A model generated the notes under the pieces. The model worked only from the letters and a program-made list of their open reading frames with translations. It had not been told where the DNA came from and searched no databases. Both the position numbers and the translations under genes were made by a program. From positions 7,610,001 to 7,674,000 of the forward strand of contig JAJNNQ010000024.1 of NCBI GenBank assembly GCA_027886175.1: 64,000 bases of DNA, read 5' to 3'. Below, one piece after another: positions 1 to 12,963 of the stretch; position 1 is the first letter of the stretch, and every line of letters starts with the position of its first letter. The DNA is from Phylloscopus collybita. Taxonomy: Eukaryota; Chordata; Aves; Passeriformes; Phylloscopidae.

Positions 1-498
1 TAGTTTCAAAATAGTTATTATAATGTACTGAACATTTGCTACTGATTAAATGATTTTGACAATTGAAAGGAAGAAACCACAATTAATTTTTATTATTTAA
101 TAGCTAGTGAACAACTACTGTTTAATAAAATATTTACAAACTTAAATATTTAAAATGCCTCAAGTAAAATATGTCAATTTTTTTATTTAATAGTGTTACA
201 ATGTGTCACTCTTCCTATATCTACAACTATGTTAGCATAAGAGAATTTAATCACTGCTTTCAGGTTCTCTCAAAATATTTATATGTAAATTAACTCTTTT
301 TTTTTTTTCTAATGAGAAGGTTTAATAGATGTCTAAACACATATAGAAACATACCTCAGCAAGATATTTCAATTTTATATCTGATTTATAACATTACCTC
401 TTTTCATATTTCTAAGAATATGCTGGGCAAAAAAAAGCTGTTTCTTTCTATTATTGCACAGATATTTTTCAAGTGGCTTCTTAGCATGGATATTTCCA
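1..498. other. AT-rich non-coding DNA
   Basis: The stretch is AT-rich with short T and A runs. The open frames that cross it are short and have no recognisable domain. I see no gene, RNA or mobile element here. Confidence 0.6.
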
Positions 499-501
499 TA
501 C

Positions 502-522
502 ATATATATATATATATATATA
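502..522. repeat. (AT)n microsatellite
   Basis: An uninterrupted alternating AT run of about ten units, followed shortly by a few CA dinucleotides. It is simple sequence with no sign of function. Confidence 0.9.
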
Positions 523-621
523 AAGTATACACACACCTTTCATTTGCTAATACTTTTTTTCATGTGTCTACAGCAAGACTGCATTGGTGATGCCCCTTTC
601 ATGAAAAGACATAGTGCTCCT

Positions 622-657
<36 letters not shown>

Positions 658-814
658 AAAAAAAAAAAAAAACAAAAACAAAAAAACCAAACCAAACCAA
701 AAAAACCAACCCCAACAAACAAACAACCCCCCAAAAACCAAAACAAACAAACAAACAAAACCACAAACAAACAAACAAAAACAACAACAAAAAAAACCCC
801 AACAAAACCACAAA
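622..814 (+). repeat. A/C-only low-complexity tract (193 bp)
   Basis: From 622 to 814 the + strand contains only A and C. It begins as a poly(A) run of about 34 and grades into mixed AAAAC, CCAAA, CAAA and ACA units with short C runs. There is no fixed period, so it is not an ordinary microsatellite. It creates spurious open frames rich in Lys, Gln, Asn and Pro on one strand and Phe, Leu and Cys on the other. It is the first of about ten similar tracts in the window. The origin is unknown to me; an aged and expanded poly(A) is one possibility. Confidence 0.9.
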
Positions 815-3800
815 GCAGGTACTCCAGTGAGGCTTTTCTATTTGTTCTTTCTGATCTTTTTTTTTTTTTTTCTTTTTTTCCCTGCTTAAGGGATGATTGT
901 TATCAGTGTAAGTTATGGGCTGGATCTGACCCTATCTGGTGTCTTCCATTTTCTGTGGCACGAGCAGAGTGAACAAACAGCTCGACTCTTGAGCACGCAT
1001 TTTTGGTAACAGTTATTTGAGAAGAACAGAAAGCAGTAAATCCAAACTAGAATCATATTAGACACATTGTTAAAGGCTGTGGAAAAATGCTTTCCTTTCG
1101 CTGTCAGATTGCCCTGCTCTCCCCACAGTGTCTGTGAATTACCTCTCTTTGTCCAGTCCCTCTACTCACAAGGTTTTTCACTGGTGTCATGCCAGATAAT
1201 GGACTCAGGTGAGGTGTTTGTATTTCTGTGAGGATCAGTGTGAGATTCAACTGGGAATCTAAAATACTGTGCCTCTCTTCTCCCAGTATATTAAAAAAAT
1301 GGTGGTATGGAGATAACAGCTACAAACTTGCTTCATGCCCATAAATGCATATTTTGCCATATGTCAAAGTGAGTAATACCTCATCTGGTACACTGGGAGT
1401 CACTGGAGAAGAGGCTGAGTTGTGCAGTGTAAATCTACAGCATGTAGCTCATATCCAGCTTGCTTGGACTGCAGCAAAATAAATGCTCAACTGTCTGCAC
1501 CAGTCCATGGAGACAGAAGTGTAAGTTCTTGGAGCTGTACAATGGAACTTGCTTGCCAGGTTTTTTTTTTAAGTAAATGTGTGTGCCATCACCTTATTGA
1601 ATACAAATTTTTCTTCATGTGCTGTATGGATATTCCTCTTTTTGTACATAAAGTAGGAAAATTTAAGGTTTGAGATGCTATGTCTTCATCAGAAATCAAT
1701 ATAAATATGAAGTTCAAATGCTTATTTTAATACACCTTACATCTATATTTAAAAATAAAATTAGATAGAGCAATTTCTTGCCTACCTCAGTGTTTGTGAA
1801 TGAGACATGACTGTATTAGACTGATAAAGTTTTTCGGAACATATTATAATAGTGATATCTTATATTTCCCTTGCATCCACATCTAAAAAGTATCAATGAA
1901 CTATTTTAAGCACTTTTTCATGTTTTCTCTAGCGTATAAACTGTATGATGAAAATTATTTTCTCAATCACTTCTACAGCAGCTTCATATATTTCACTAGC
2001 AATTGCTTTTCACCTTTGATAAAACTGCAGAATATATCTCAAGTACAAAATAATTTCTCCCAGTATAAGGTAGAACATTTTGAAACTGTAAGTTCAGTAG
2101 TAATTTCGTGGTAAATCTGAAATTCTCTTTGCTCTGTTCCTTGTCACCCCCTCCACTCAAGATTTTCAGTTTTTAGCTCTTTAAAGGTCAGATTTTTCTG
2201 TTTTCTCAGGCTTTTTAAGTGGAATAGCAGAGCTATGAACATTAATAGTAATCAGAATTTGAAGGTGCATTCACAGCAACCAGAGTTGGAAGACACATGA
2301 AGTTAGGAAATAGGAGAGAAATAATTTCCTAGTGGATACATATGGTATATTTGAAAGATCTTAATCACTTTAAATCAAAGATATACGTAGTGAAGAATTT
2401 TTGCACAAATATGTGCTGCCATGCAGAATTTCATAGTGAATATGTTGTCCATAATAATGGCCATAATGGCTGTGTTATTTCATTAAATGCATTTAAACCT
2501 ATAAAGCTGAAGTATGGCCTAACAGTCCCTAGATTCTACCACGATAGGGTTACCAGGCAACTGCTGGGCAATCTGTTACTTTATAAGTATTAAAATAACA
2601 ATTTCTGAAGGTCCTGATTAATTTTAGATATTTCCAGATTGGATTTAGATTTTCAGATCTATTTTACTCATAATTTATTGTGCATTTGTTGGGTCCAGTT
2701 TTGCAAAGTCTGTGAATTTCCACCCATGGGTTAGACCACTCACTTAAAGAACCTTCAAAAGTATTGGGTGAATCAGGGAAAGATACTGGTAAACTTGATC
2801 CATGTCTTTTTATATACCCTCAGGTACCTCCTCTGCAAATCAGCTTAGTCATGTGATTTCCCTCAGTTTCTTAGAATTTTGATTTAGTTCCTAAATCTTA
2901 CACGGTGAGACTCTTCATATCACTTTTGGATGATAACATTGTTCCATTCTTGAAGGCAGTTAAACAGCCTTTTTTCACTTTTTCTCTTGTCTAAAGTATG
3001 CAATAACCTATTTTAAGACAAAACAAACAAACAAAAATCCTCTCCTGAGCCTCAAAATGAGTAAAGGAATCAGTTACCTGTAGTTGCCCAATTGTAACTT
3101 CCACTATTTGTAAACATTTTCTTTGTTATTTTTCATACTCAGAAATAATTATTTGAAGTATTTATCCATTGGTCAGGCTGAAATCAGGTTCTGTGCTCTT
3201 TTTTTGTATGAGCATTGACAAGTCTGTAGCTCTTAAAGGTAAATGCTATTGGTGTTGGAATTCTGGCTTCTCATTGCAACCTTGCAATCTGCATCTGTCT
3301 CATCCCAGTCAAAGCTGCTGGGTATTGGTAGACAAATCTCTGTTCCAGATGCCTTCTTTTTCCCCAGTGGTCTCTTACATGCATATTCTGCTCTGGGGAG
3401 AGGCAAGAAAGGAGGACTGACTGTCCAAAACAGAAGAGTCATTCTGTTTTCCAGCAGACGGCAGAAACAGGCAAATCGAGCCAAGATTTTAATTTTAGCA
3501 CCTCTTCATCATCAAGTATGTATATTTCTTGTTTAACTTAAAGGCTGTTGCCACTCTCAGCTAGGTTCTTGTTCTTAATTCTCTGATAACTGAAGGATGA
3601 GAATAGCTGGAGAGATAGAAGGGCTTAACAGTAAGCCAAGAAAAAGAAAAGGTGGGAAACTTGTTCCGTTTTTCAGAAAATAAAGACCGTCCATGCTCCA
3701 AAATATGTGGAATTTAATTTAACATTGCTAATTGATATTAAATAGAAAGGCATCATGAGGCATACCCAGTTAATTCCTCTGATTTTGTGGAAAAGAAGAT

Positions 3801-4359
3801 GCAATAAATTTTGTGCAATCTGGTTCAGCAGATTGGCTTATATCAGTGCAAAAGCTGTGCTCTGATCAGCAATTGTTCATGATCAACATGCTGAGATGAT
3901 AGCAAAGATTAGAGTTTGGTGAGTCTATTTGCTAGGAAATATGTTACCTGAGTATCAGAAAGGCATGTGAGTGTACTGGCTCAGTATTTTTATCTCACAG
4001 GAAGCAGAGTCCAGCTTTCTCTGAAGTGACTGCGTGGATTATTTTACTGTCTTGCTACAGGACCAATGATGAGGATCCTTAAAGTTCATTAGTAGTGAAA
4101 TCTGTTTTCTCAGCATTATAAGAAGTTACAGAGACTTTAGATGATTGGTTCAGTGCCAAGACATGCCTCTCAGTTTTGTTGTTGACATTGGGACTTACTA
4201 GAGAATCAAATATTTATTCTTTCAAGAATCCATTCCTCCTCTTGAATCCAAATATCACTATGAGTAGCCAGACAATTTACTCTACCTGACTGGTAGTTTG
4301 GTTTCCCTTCCCTGTTCTTTCCCCAAAACATTTATTCCCCTCATAAGCTTAATTCAGCT
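815..4359. other. unique AT-rich non-coding DNA
   Basis: No coding exon, RNA gene or mobile element could be recognised. The open frames are at most about 97 codons and have no domain-like features. A short A/C run (AAACAAACAAAC type) lies near 3019-3037. Several frames overlap one another on both strands around 3169-3536, as expected by chance. Confidence 0.55.
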
Positions 4360-4450
4360 AAAAAACCAAAACAAAAACAAAAACCAAAAAACCCAAAACC
4401 AAACCAAACCAAACAAAAACAACCCATAAAAAACCACAAAACCAAACACC
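4360..4450 (+). repeat. A/C-only tract
   Basis: Positions 4360-4426 contain only A and C. After a single T the tract continues as A/C to about 4450. The units are CCAAAA, ACAAAAA and AACCAAACC, similar in style to the tract at 622. It has no defined period. Confidence 0.85.
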
Positions 4451-4954
4451 TTTCTGAAAATGAAGAGAGATAACCCATGCGTGGCAGATCTGTTCTATAA
4501 ATCCTAACTGTCCCCTCACCTCCCACTGGCATCATGTCTGCACATGTAAATATCTCTGCTCAGAGAGGAAACCAAAGAAATTTTTAATTATCTTTTGTCC
4601 TCTCTGCTGAGTCCTGTTGGTAAGACCTGAGGTGCCCAGTGGGTTCCAGTATCAGGTGAAGGGATTGTGCTCACAGTAATAGAGAAAAGATGTAGGTAAC
4701 CAGGCAAACTCCAGGACTCAGAACTCTTTGGTTACAGGATAAACAAAAGCAGAACTCAGGTAAGTGTGAGGTAGCAGAACTGTTCTCAAGCATTATCCCA
4801 CCTTTATACCTGCAAAAATTTTTGTGTGGTTTCAGTTTTGACACAGCTGTTTTCCTTGCTGTTGCTTCAATGCCTCTAAAATAATTTTAGACACACATGA
4901 CACGATTGAACTTGTAATTATAACTTGTTCTGCTTCTCTTACATTGATGTAAAG

Positions 4955-5092
4955 AGAACCACAGAGTTGTCTGAGCTGGAAAGGACCCAGAAGGATCATG
5001 GAGTCCAACCCTTAAGTGAATGGTCCGTACAAAGATCAAACCCACAACCCTGGCATCATTAGTACCATGCTCTAACCAACTGAGTTCATCTC
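4955..5092 (-). mobile_element. tRNA-Ile/CR1-type SINE (TguSINE1-like), antisense
   Basis: Read on the minus strand, this is a SINE with a tRNA-derived head and a CR1-like tail. The head (about 5092 down to 5025) carries a degenerate pol III A box (TGAACTCAGTTGG, complement of 5076-5088) and a B box (GGGTTTGATCTTT, complement of 5031-5043). Between them it resembles the anticodon arm and variable region of tRNA-Ile. The tail (about 5013 down to 4955) matches the avian CR1 3' end: on the + strand it reads CCACAGAGTTGTCTGAGCTGG and then GGATCATGGAGTCCAACCC. Such tails let SINEs be copied by CR1 reverse transcriptase. This architecture is TguSINE1, a family known from passerine birds. Both outer ends are approximate, no target duplication was found, and the copy is diverged. 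It is not a functional tRNA gene. Confidence 0.88.
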
Positions 5093-5265
5093 AGGGTCAT
5101 GTTATAAAAATATATAGAGAGACTAGATTATTAGAAATACCTGCTGCTTCTGTGTGGAAATAGTGCTTCCCTTTACAAGAGCTGACTAGTTAACGTCTTT
5201 CATTTCAAGGCGTTTCAAAATTTGCTTGGTAGGCCTGTTCCTCCATAAAATAACAATAATAGTTA

Positions 5266-5281
5266 AATAATAATAATAATA

Positions 5282-5331
<50 letters not shown>

Positions 5332-5340
5332 TGATGATGG
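5266..5340. repeat. compound (AAT)n(GAT)n microsatellite
   Basis: About six AAT units (5266-5283) pass directly into about fifteen GAT units (5284-5329). After one extra G there are three more GAT units to 5340. The step from AAT to GAT suggests a single base change that then spread by slippage. Confidence 0.93.
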
Positions 5341-7146
5341 AAGAATCTCTCAAAGGCAAAATCTCTTCTTCATGTGAAATGGCACTCAGAGGTGAGGGCT
5401 GAAGTCCCTCAGCGTGCTGGTGTGGCAGAGCTCCTTAGCAGTGGCTGGTGCAGCTGGGAGCTTGTTTCCCCAGCTGTCAGTCACAGGCCTGAGCTGCAGT
5501 GTGTTATTATCTGATCTCTGGGGTAACAAGTCAGAAAATGCTGCCTCCACTACTTCACAGGCCTGGCTCGTGTCTGTGCACTGTCAGACTGCCACAGCCA
5601 CTGCCTCTGTTTGTTTTACCTCTCTGTTTACCTTCTTCCCTGCAGGACCTGTAAATTTGATATGAAACTAGGAAGAAACTGAGCCCAAACTCTGCTGGAG
5701 AGAAATCCTGTTGAGTTGCTTTATTTTAACTTGAAATCCTTGTGGGGGTGGGAAAAGAAGGAGGGAGCTGCTAAAACAGTTCATGCTGTTCCATGTTCGC
5801 ACAGATTCCTGGCAGTCCGTTCTCCAGGCCTGGAGGTTCAAAAGGGTAATAGAAAAGTCTGGAGAAATGCCAAGAAGACAGCAAGGGAAATCCTCACCTC
5901 AGTGTATCAATGAAAAAAAAAAAAAAAAAAAGTCTCTGTAATTTCCATATAATATAGTTTCTATATAGTACTGAGAGGCAACTTACCTGATCAGAACAGA
6001 GAAAGACTCTTTTCCATTCATGAAGATGCAACAGTATAGGTAAGCTGCATTCTTTGATTTATTGCATTTAAATAAAACATGTTTGGAAATAAAATAGTAG
6101 TCTAATAATAATAGATATTCAGAATAGATGATTCAGTTTTAATTATTAGTAATTAGTATATCTCTTGGTCTCCTGGGACTAAGAGCAAAAAGGATGTAAA
6201 CTTCAGGTTAATGAGAATCCAAGGGCTTACCAAAACACTGTTGCTTACTTCCCATGAACTGTGAGGTGTTTTTAAAAAACGAAAATTCCTTTCACCCAAT
6301 TCTGTCCATTCTGAAACTTGAGCAAAATTAATTTACAACATGCACTGTTTCTGTTTTTATCAAAAGAACACTGTAGAATGGGAGTCCAGACATCGCAGAA
6401 GGAGGACTTAGTATTGCAAATAAACTTTATTTTTTAATATCTAAGAGTTAGTTTCAGACTGATTCCCTATATGATCTTCCATCTCTCTGTTGTGCCATAA
6501 GGCCATTATATTCCTGCAAATGTGGCTACATGGGCAGCAAAAAAGAGATACTTAAGATCCTCATCCTCTACATCATGAATATAGAGCTCTGAGATGTTTT
6601 ACTGCATCTTTAATGTTATTTCTAATAAACAGGAACAAAAGTCCTAATTTTAATAGTGTTTGCATATTCAGTGAGAGTCTCTACATAATGAAGCCAAAGC
6701 GTGGATCTCCATGGATTTGATGTGCTTTAATTAGGCATTTCCTGAGCATCTCATAATGTTTCCGTACTGTAAACCCAAGGAGGTTAGAGTGTGAAAAGAG
6801 GAAACAAACTTGACAATGATTTTACTGGTGGGGGGAATACCCTTGTAGAAGTTAGACCATCTGAATGTGCTAAAGGAACTTGAATATTAAATCCCTGTTT
6901 TAAAAGAATAATTTTGTTTTGCACATATGCATGGTACTGGGCTGAATGTGAAATGGATGTGTCCTTTGCATACTTTTTACACACTTTGACTTGTTATTTT
7001 CAGCTCTGATTTTCTGTCCTGAGGAACTGCAGACACTCAAGTCAAAGAGCAAAGGTTGTCCAATGATTTTCAAGTACTGATTTATTGGTTAACCTTTTCC
7101 TTCCTGATCACATCTTGTACATTAAATAATACTAGAGTGTGTGTAC
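5341..7146. other. unique non-coding DNA with a poly(A) run
   Basis: A pure A run of 19 occupies 5913-5931. The rest is unique AT-rich sequence. Positions 5414-5665 are somewhat GC-richer, but the open frame there lacks any domain I recognise. No mobile element was identified. Confidence 0.55.
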
Positions 7147-7288
7147 TTGTTTGTCTTGGTTTTTCTTTTTTTTCTCTCTTTTTTTTTTTTTTTTTTTTTT
7201 TTTTTGTATTTTTGTATGTTTTTTAACATTGTTGTTGGATGGGGTTTTTTTGTTTGTTTGTTCGTGCTTTTGTTTATTTTTTAGTTTT
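7147..7288 (-). repeat. T-rich and G/T-rich low-complexity tract
   Basis: A 27-bp pure T run (7179-7205) is followed by T-rich sequence with GTTT and GGGGTTTTTT units up to about 7288. On the minus strand this is an A/C-rich tract like the one at 622, but less pure. It yields a spurious Phe-rich open frame. Confidence 0.8.
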
Positions 7289-10119
7289 CTTTATTCCATC
7301 TCTTTAAATGCAACAAATCTTGATGTACAGGCAGTAGCCAGGAAATTGCTGCTTCTTATATAGTACCACTTGAAATGAATTAGACCTCAACTCTCAATTA
7401 ACTCAGCTTAAATTGGCCAATTCATGTTCTCTGTAAAGGAACCAAGATGTTTTGTGTATGTTTCATGTAGGTCATTGTTTTCTTCTGCTTTGGCTGCAGA
7501 ATCAGCTAATGCAGACTGTTTCTGATCTCAAACTTCATTCAGTCTTAGCATAATTTAGCAATTTGTTGTCTAAGAGACTGTAACTAGAATACTCCTCTCC
7601 CTACAAAGAGTTTTAAAGTACTTCACTGATCATTTTCTGCTCCTCATGCTAATCTCTGAATCCCACTGAATCACTGCTGTTTGTACAGGGAAAAAAAATG
7701 AAAAGGAAAATGATGTTCCCACTGCACTATATACAAACAGAAATTAAAAAAGGAAACAATGGGTAGAAGAACTGTACTATCAATACAAGTAAAGGCTGAC
7801 TAGAGTAGAGGGTGTAGTGAGAAAAAAAAATAAAAAAGAGAACATCATACATAATCTCATTCCTTTAGAACTCTTTATTTTCAATTAACTTCCTGCAGCA
7901 AGTTCCCGTAGCTCCTGAAGCACAAACTGATATCATGACATGTACTACATTCCAGGATAAAGAAAAAAAGCCGAGGAAGAGCTATGAAATGCAAGATTAA
8001 ATTGTAGCTGTTAACTGCATAAATTAACATGTATCATAATATGTAATTAATATGTATCCCCAAAGCAGAGAATGTTTGCAGCAATCAGCAGTGGTCTGGT
8101 TTGTAATTACTGTTCCAAGAAACAGATGAGGCTGCATTAAGGGTCTGGTGGCTGATTAATGGAGATTTCTCACATACCTGGTTATCACCTGGCTACCAAG
8201 AAAGAGAAAAATATCTTTCTATCACTCTGTGTCTGAAAATGGAAATTTGTCCCAATTCTGTTTCAATACACCTTTTTTTTCCATTGTGAAATCAGAATAT
8301 AAAGTCTTGAAAGGCTTTCTGTCTTTTGATCAACTGCAATCAATACAGTCAGAATATGTAACAAGCATTTTCTTGGTGTTGCAGTTGTCAGCCTCTCTCG
8401 TCACATTTTTACCCATGTTATTCTCTGGAAATAATGCAGGAGCTGCTAGGAAACTTTGAGACTTCTCCAGATTTTTAATACATATCTCATGTGGTGTTAT
8501 AATGAAAAAAATCCTGATTTTTTTTTCATGAAAACTTTTTTTAGATGTTTTCTCAGCCTTTAACACATTCTTTATTATTTTGTTATTCCCAAAGAAAAAG
8601 CTTATTTTCTCCAACTTCTGTTGGGTGGAAATTTCAAGTAGTCTATTTTACTAAAAATCTATTTCCAATTACAATCCTGAAGCAGCATAAATTATATTTT
8701 AGTTTTCTTCATCTTCTGCCCACAAATTTTATAGCTCTTTCTCCATATATTTAATTTCAATAATACAAGAATTCCTTACAAACTGCTAGGAAGGGTTGTT
8801 TCATTATTCTAGCTTCTTCTTTGTAAAGTAGAGCCTTTTTATTCGAGGAAGCAAAATAATTGTCCATCTGACTTAAAGAAAATCCCCTCCCTGTGAACAG
8901 GTCAGTGATTCATATTCTACAGAAGTCAAGGTGGAACCTATTAATGAACACAATGTCTCACTTCTGAGCGTGCTTGATGATGCTCTTCAGAAAGAGATGC
9001 CTCATGAAAAGAGAGAGACTGTTCTTAAAAGGATCTGGGAAGCTCACTGTGACATTATTAAAATGCTCTATTTTTACATGAGGGTCAAGTTGGAATGGCT
9101 CCAGTCGTAAGGCTGTGGCAGTCATCCTACAATGAGCACAGTTGGGTAGGAAATGTCTCCTTGACTTCAATCCCATTAATAACCTCCCACATGAGGGAGG
9201 TTTGCCAAAGGGTCTGTAATAGATTCCTTTCAGTGTTATTTTCTGTTGCTCCTGTCATTAGCTTGTGAAACTTCAGATCACAAGGTCTTTTCAACGTACC
9301 TCAGGTAACTGGTAGGCATTTCCTTTTTGCTTTGGATGCTGTTTGCTCTACTAATGGCAGTGTCTTTAAAAACAAAGTAATCTGTTCCTTCTCAGAAGAA
9401 ATATTAGGCTGCGTGAAATACTTGGTTCAAGAGTTGTCATCTCTTGTAGATTCATGGGGTTTTGGCATCAAATGCTAAGGCTTTAAACCCCTCAATTATC
9501 ACTATTAATTGTTCATAACATTTAACTTGATGGTTCAGCAAAAGTGCAAATATGGATGTCACAGAAGTTGTTAATAATTAATGCCTTTTAATACAAAAAT
9601 GTTAGAAATTGGCTTGAGTTTATTAAAATCTGCCCCAACTTTAAAGCTCCTTTTAGGCAGCAATCTGATCCAATATGACCAAGAACATTCAGGATCTTAA
9701 AAGACCTAATTTTGTGGTAAAAAGCCCCTGTTAATAACAGTGTTCACACTTTAAATTGCCAAATAAGAAATACTGCTAGGGTATTAAGATTTTTTTAACA
9801 CTGACTGATGTCACACGCTTTTAGGACTTTAATTATTGCAACTCATTCTTATTTAACTTCTTCAATTAGATTCTGGCATCTCAGGAGATGGAAAAATGCT
9901 GGTATTAAGATATTACTCCATGGATTATCTCTGTCCATCACTCTTCCCGTGCATTACATTACCAATTAATCATTGTACCTATTATCAAGCATTTATTGGC
10001 ATTTGTTGTACCCTTTTGTATCAAGACTGACTACATTATTAATGGAAGAATTTTGTTCATGTTTCTGTGTTTCTTTAACCACATCATTTTAAAGTGCCCA
10101 GATTTGAATCACTTTACAT
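7289..10119. other. unique AT-rich non-coding DNA
   Basis: No gene or mobile element recognised. The region holds an 8-bp perfect stem (AACCTCCC, loop ACATGA, GGGAGGTT) at 9181-9202. Positions 9480-10080 are rich in TAAT and ATTA homeodomain-type core motifs. The open frames are shorter than 100 codons and look random. Confidence 0.55.
9181..9202. repeat. 8-bp perfect inverted repeat
   Basis: AACCTCCC and GGGAGGTT flank a six-base loop. It is short enough to arise by chance, but it is more GC-rich than its surroundings. Confidence 0.6.
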
Positions 10120-10450
10120 CTTCTTCATAACACCCAAGGCTCCACTTCTATAATCCCTGGTCTCCCACCTTTTAGGTTGTCCCCTCCTTCTCCAAAGAAG
10201 TGACCATGTGCTCCTTTTCAGCCTCTTTTCAGTCTGTTCTCACCTCTCCCATCCACTCCAGTGCTCATATCATCCATTAATTCAAATATCCTTCCTCTAC
10301 AGTCCCCACCTCCTTGCACATGCCATCCCTTCTTCCAGTCTGATCCCCTCACACACCTTGGATTATCTTCTCCAAACCAAAGCTTTTTGGTCTGTGTAAT
10401 TCCTAGGCCCTTTCTCCTGTTTGTTGCTGATTTCTCCCTTCTTTTTTTTT
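10120..10450. other. pyrimidine-rich stretch
   Basis: For roughly 330 bp the + strand is strongly enriched in C and T, with many TCC, CTCC and CCTT words and few purine runs. It is not a simple repeat. Open frames in two registers on the + strand are Ser/Pro/Leu-rich for this compositional reason. I see no gene and no known mobile element. Confidence 0.5.
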
Positions 10451-12923
10451 AAATTCTCACAGATGCTGCTGCCACCCATACTCCAGTGCTGATGTCTTAC
10501 TTCCTTTGCTGGCCACATCTTACTTTCACACCCACAAGGCTTCTGCTCTAAAACAGGCTTCAAAATATAATCCTCCCAGGGGAGTAGGACACATTTCCTA
10601 AATGGATTATAGATTACCATCTCTGTCACTTTTTGACCCTCCAGAGTGAAGGTGAGAGGCAAGGAAAGAAGAAGAGCTTCCCTGTCATAAAATGTTTAAA
10701 TGACTTCTGTAATTACTGAGTTACTACAGCTTAAAAGAGTAATTGACATGGAAACCAAACAAGAGCTTTGCCTCAGATGCACTCCATTATTTAGAATTGT
10801 AAGTCTGATAAGAATATCTAAAAGCCAGTCAGAATTCGTGGTGTAAATACCATTCTAAGAATGTTGTCCCACAGGAGGAATCTGCTGCATGTACCTTTGA
10901 CAGCATTTGTTCACCATCTCCTTGCTGATCTCCACTACATTTCAGGAGTGCAGGCAGACTTTTCCCTGCTAGAGGTAGCAGCAGAGCATGCTGATGATTG
11001 TTTCAAGTACTGTAGGACTGATTTCTGACTGCAAATAATTCATACTCTTCCCCATTATATCTAAGACATGTAAGAAGGAACATCTTACTTTTATACTGTT
11101 GTCTATTGAAATTAATGACTGACTCTACCTTTTTTTTTTTTTTCCCAAGCTGAGCTTTTAAAAATACAACTTTTTTTTTTTTTTTTCAATATTCAGGCTC
11201 ACCTCGTGCAAAGTAATGGTTTACTAACTGATTTATTTCCCAACTAAATTCTTCTATCATTTTGTGTCTTTTCTTTCTATTTTTTTTTAATTTATTGGAA
11301 CCTAGGGAGTGGCTGTCAGAATGTCTCTGCTGCTGGGTGTCATCTTTGGTGTGGGTACATTTCCATCACTGTACCCATTCTCCATTCTTAATTCATCTCA
11401 AATGTCAGGTTTTGTCACACCACCACCAGGTTCACAACATCTTAAACTGACAATATCTTGAATTTGGTGAGTCTTGCACTATGAAGAAGGAAGGGAAAAA
11501 TGCCCAACTTTGGAAAGACCTTTCTGTATATTCTCTTGTAAGCTCCTTCTCAGATAGCCTTTTGAATTGTCTAAATTCAACTAATTTATCAAAATTCAAC
11601 TGAATAATGTCAACCAAAAGCATTTTCTTCTGTTTCAACTTTATAACTGCATTTTCTTCTTTTTTCTGTATAAACTCCATTTATACAAACACCAAATAGA
11701 AAACACACTTCCTGCTGTGTTCATGTGTGTATTTTTTTTATTAATCTTCTATCTTGATTTAAATATATACTACTGAATATCCCCAAAGACATGAGGACAA
11801 TTTTATAAACATTTTTTATTTTGGCATTTCTTTTAGGAGTTATTTAATACATGTGTCTTAAGGTGTAGACATGCCAGAGTAAAAGAGGAGGGAATATTGT
11901 TTCTTGACTTGGTTTTTGATGATTATCTTTGGTGTGGTCTCACTTGCTTTTCAGAAAAAGAAGACTCTTTTCTAAATTATAGATGATGGTGATTTAAGTG
12001 TCCAGAGCCTTAGGCAACAACATGCTTCTGGATTCAGCAGAACAGCTTTTCAGCAGAAATATTTCTCATAAATCCCTTTGCTCTAAAGACAGAGAGTTCT
12101 TTCTTCCTGTTCTCTCTGTCCTCGATTGTGTTTTTACTTTTGCTCTAGAGTGGATAGTTACATCATCCATAGACAGATAGCAGGCATGAAAGTAAGAGGG
12201 GCTTATGGCCTTGAAATCTGCTTCAATTATGATTATAGGAGTGTTAAAATCGATTATCATTTATATTTGGAGGGTAACATTACTAGTTAAGAGTTGTTAG
12301 ATGTTAGTCAGTAATCATCATCATCAGCATATTTCCCTTTATTTCTTGTCAATACCAGTTGTATCTGCAAGACACTGGTTTAGACACCACTTTTACCATC
12401 CTGCAGCCTTTGTAAGGGCTCATCAGTGGTGGGGTTTGACTTTTAATATCCAATGACTGACAGATATAATGCAGGAATGGCCTATAAGGGACTCCAAAGA
12501 TGAGAACAAGGGCTTATATTTGTAACATGAAATGAATGGACACCAGCAGATGACAAAGACAAAACAAAGGGCTTACAGAAATGATCTCCTGAGCAATATT
12601 TTCTGGAGAAATATTGATTATGTGAGATTGCCTTTGTCCAGACCAAAGGAAAAGGATTGCAGGTATTGATATATGATAAAACTTCAGACAAGAAATCTAT
12701 CTGTGAAGCCAAGATAGGAAAGCTGGTTCTGAAGTGTCCAACAGAACATGAGAATCTAGAGAAGTCAGAAGTGTCACACACAGCTGAGTGACAGACAGGG
12801 TGTTGGCCACAGAAAGAAAACAGTGGAAAGGGTTTGAGGAAGAGGAGTAGTGGTAGAAGAGTTTTGAGTTGCTGTGGGATTGTGGTCTGAGACTTGGAAG
12901 GAAGATGTGAGATGTAAAGCAGA
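10451..12923. other. unique AT-rich non-coding DNA
   Basis: Two T runs lie near 11130-11145 and 11170-11187. No coding exon, RNA gene or mobile element was recognised. The minus-strand open frame that crosses 12482-12952 has no domain-like features and partly reads the AAT microsatellite. Confidence 0.5.
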
Positions 12924-12940
12924 GTAATAATAATAATAAT
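12924..12940. repeat. (AAT)n microsatellite
   Basis: About five TAA/AAT units directly upstream of the MIR-like SINE. Confidence 0.85.
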
Positions 12941-12963
12941 GTGCAGCACCAAATGTTGGTGTA

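Noticed and set aside
454..972. 172-codon open frame
   Set aside because: Most of it translates the A/C-only tract at 622-814 as Lys/Gln/Pro/Thr. It has no domain and is a low-complexity artefact.
5025..5092. Possible tRNA-Ile gene on the minus strand
   Set aside because: The A and B boxes are there, but the acceptor stem is not intact and the sequence runs straight into a CR1-like tail. This is a SINE head.
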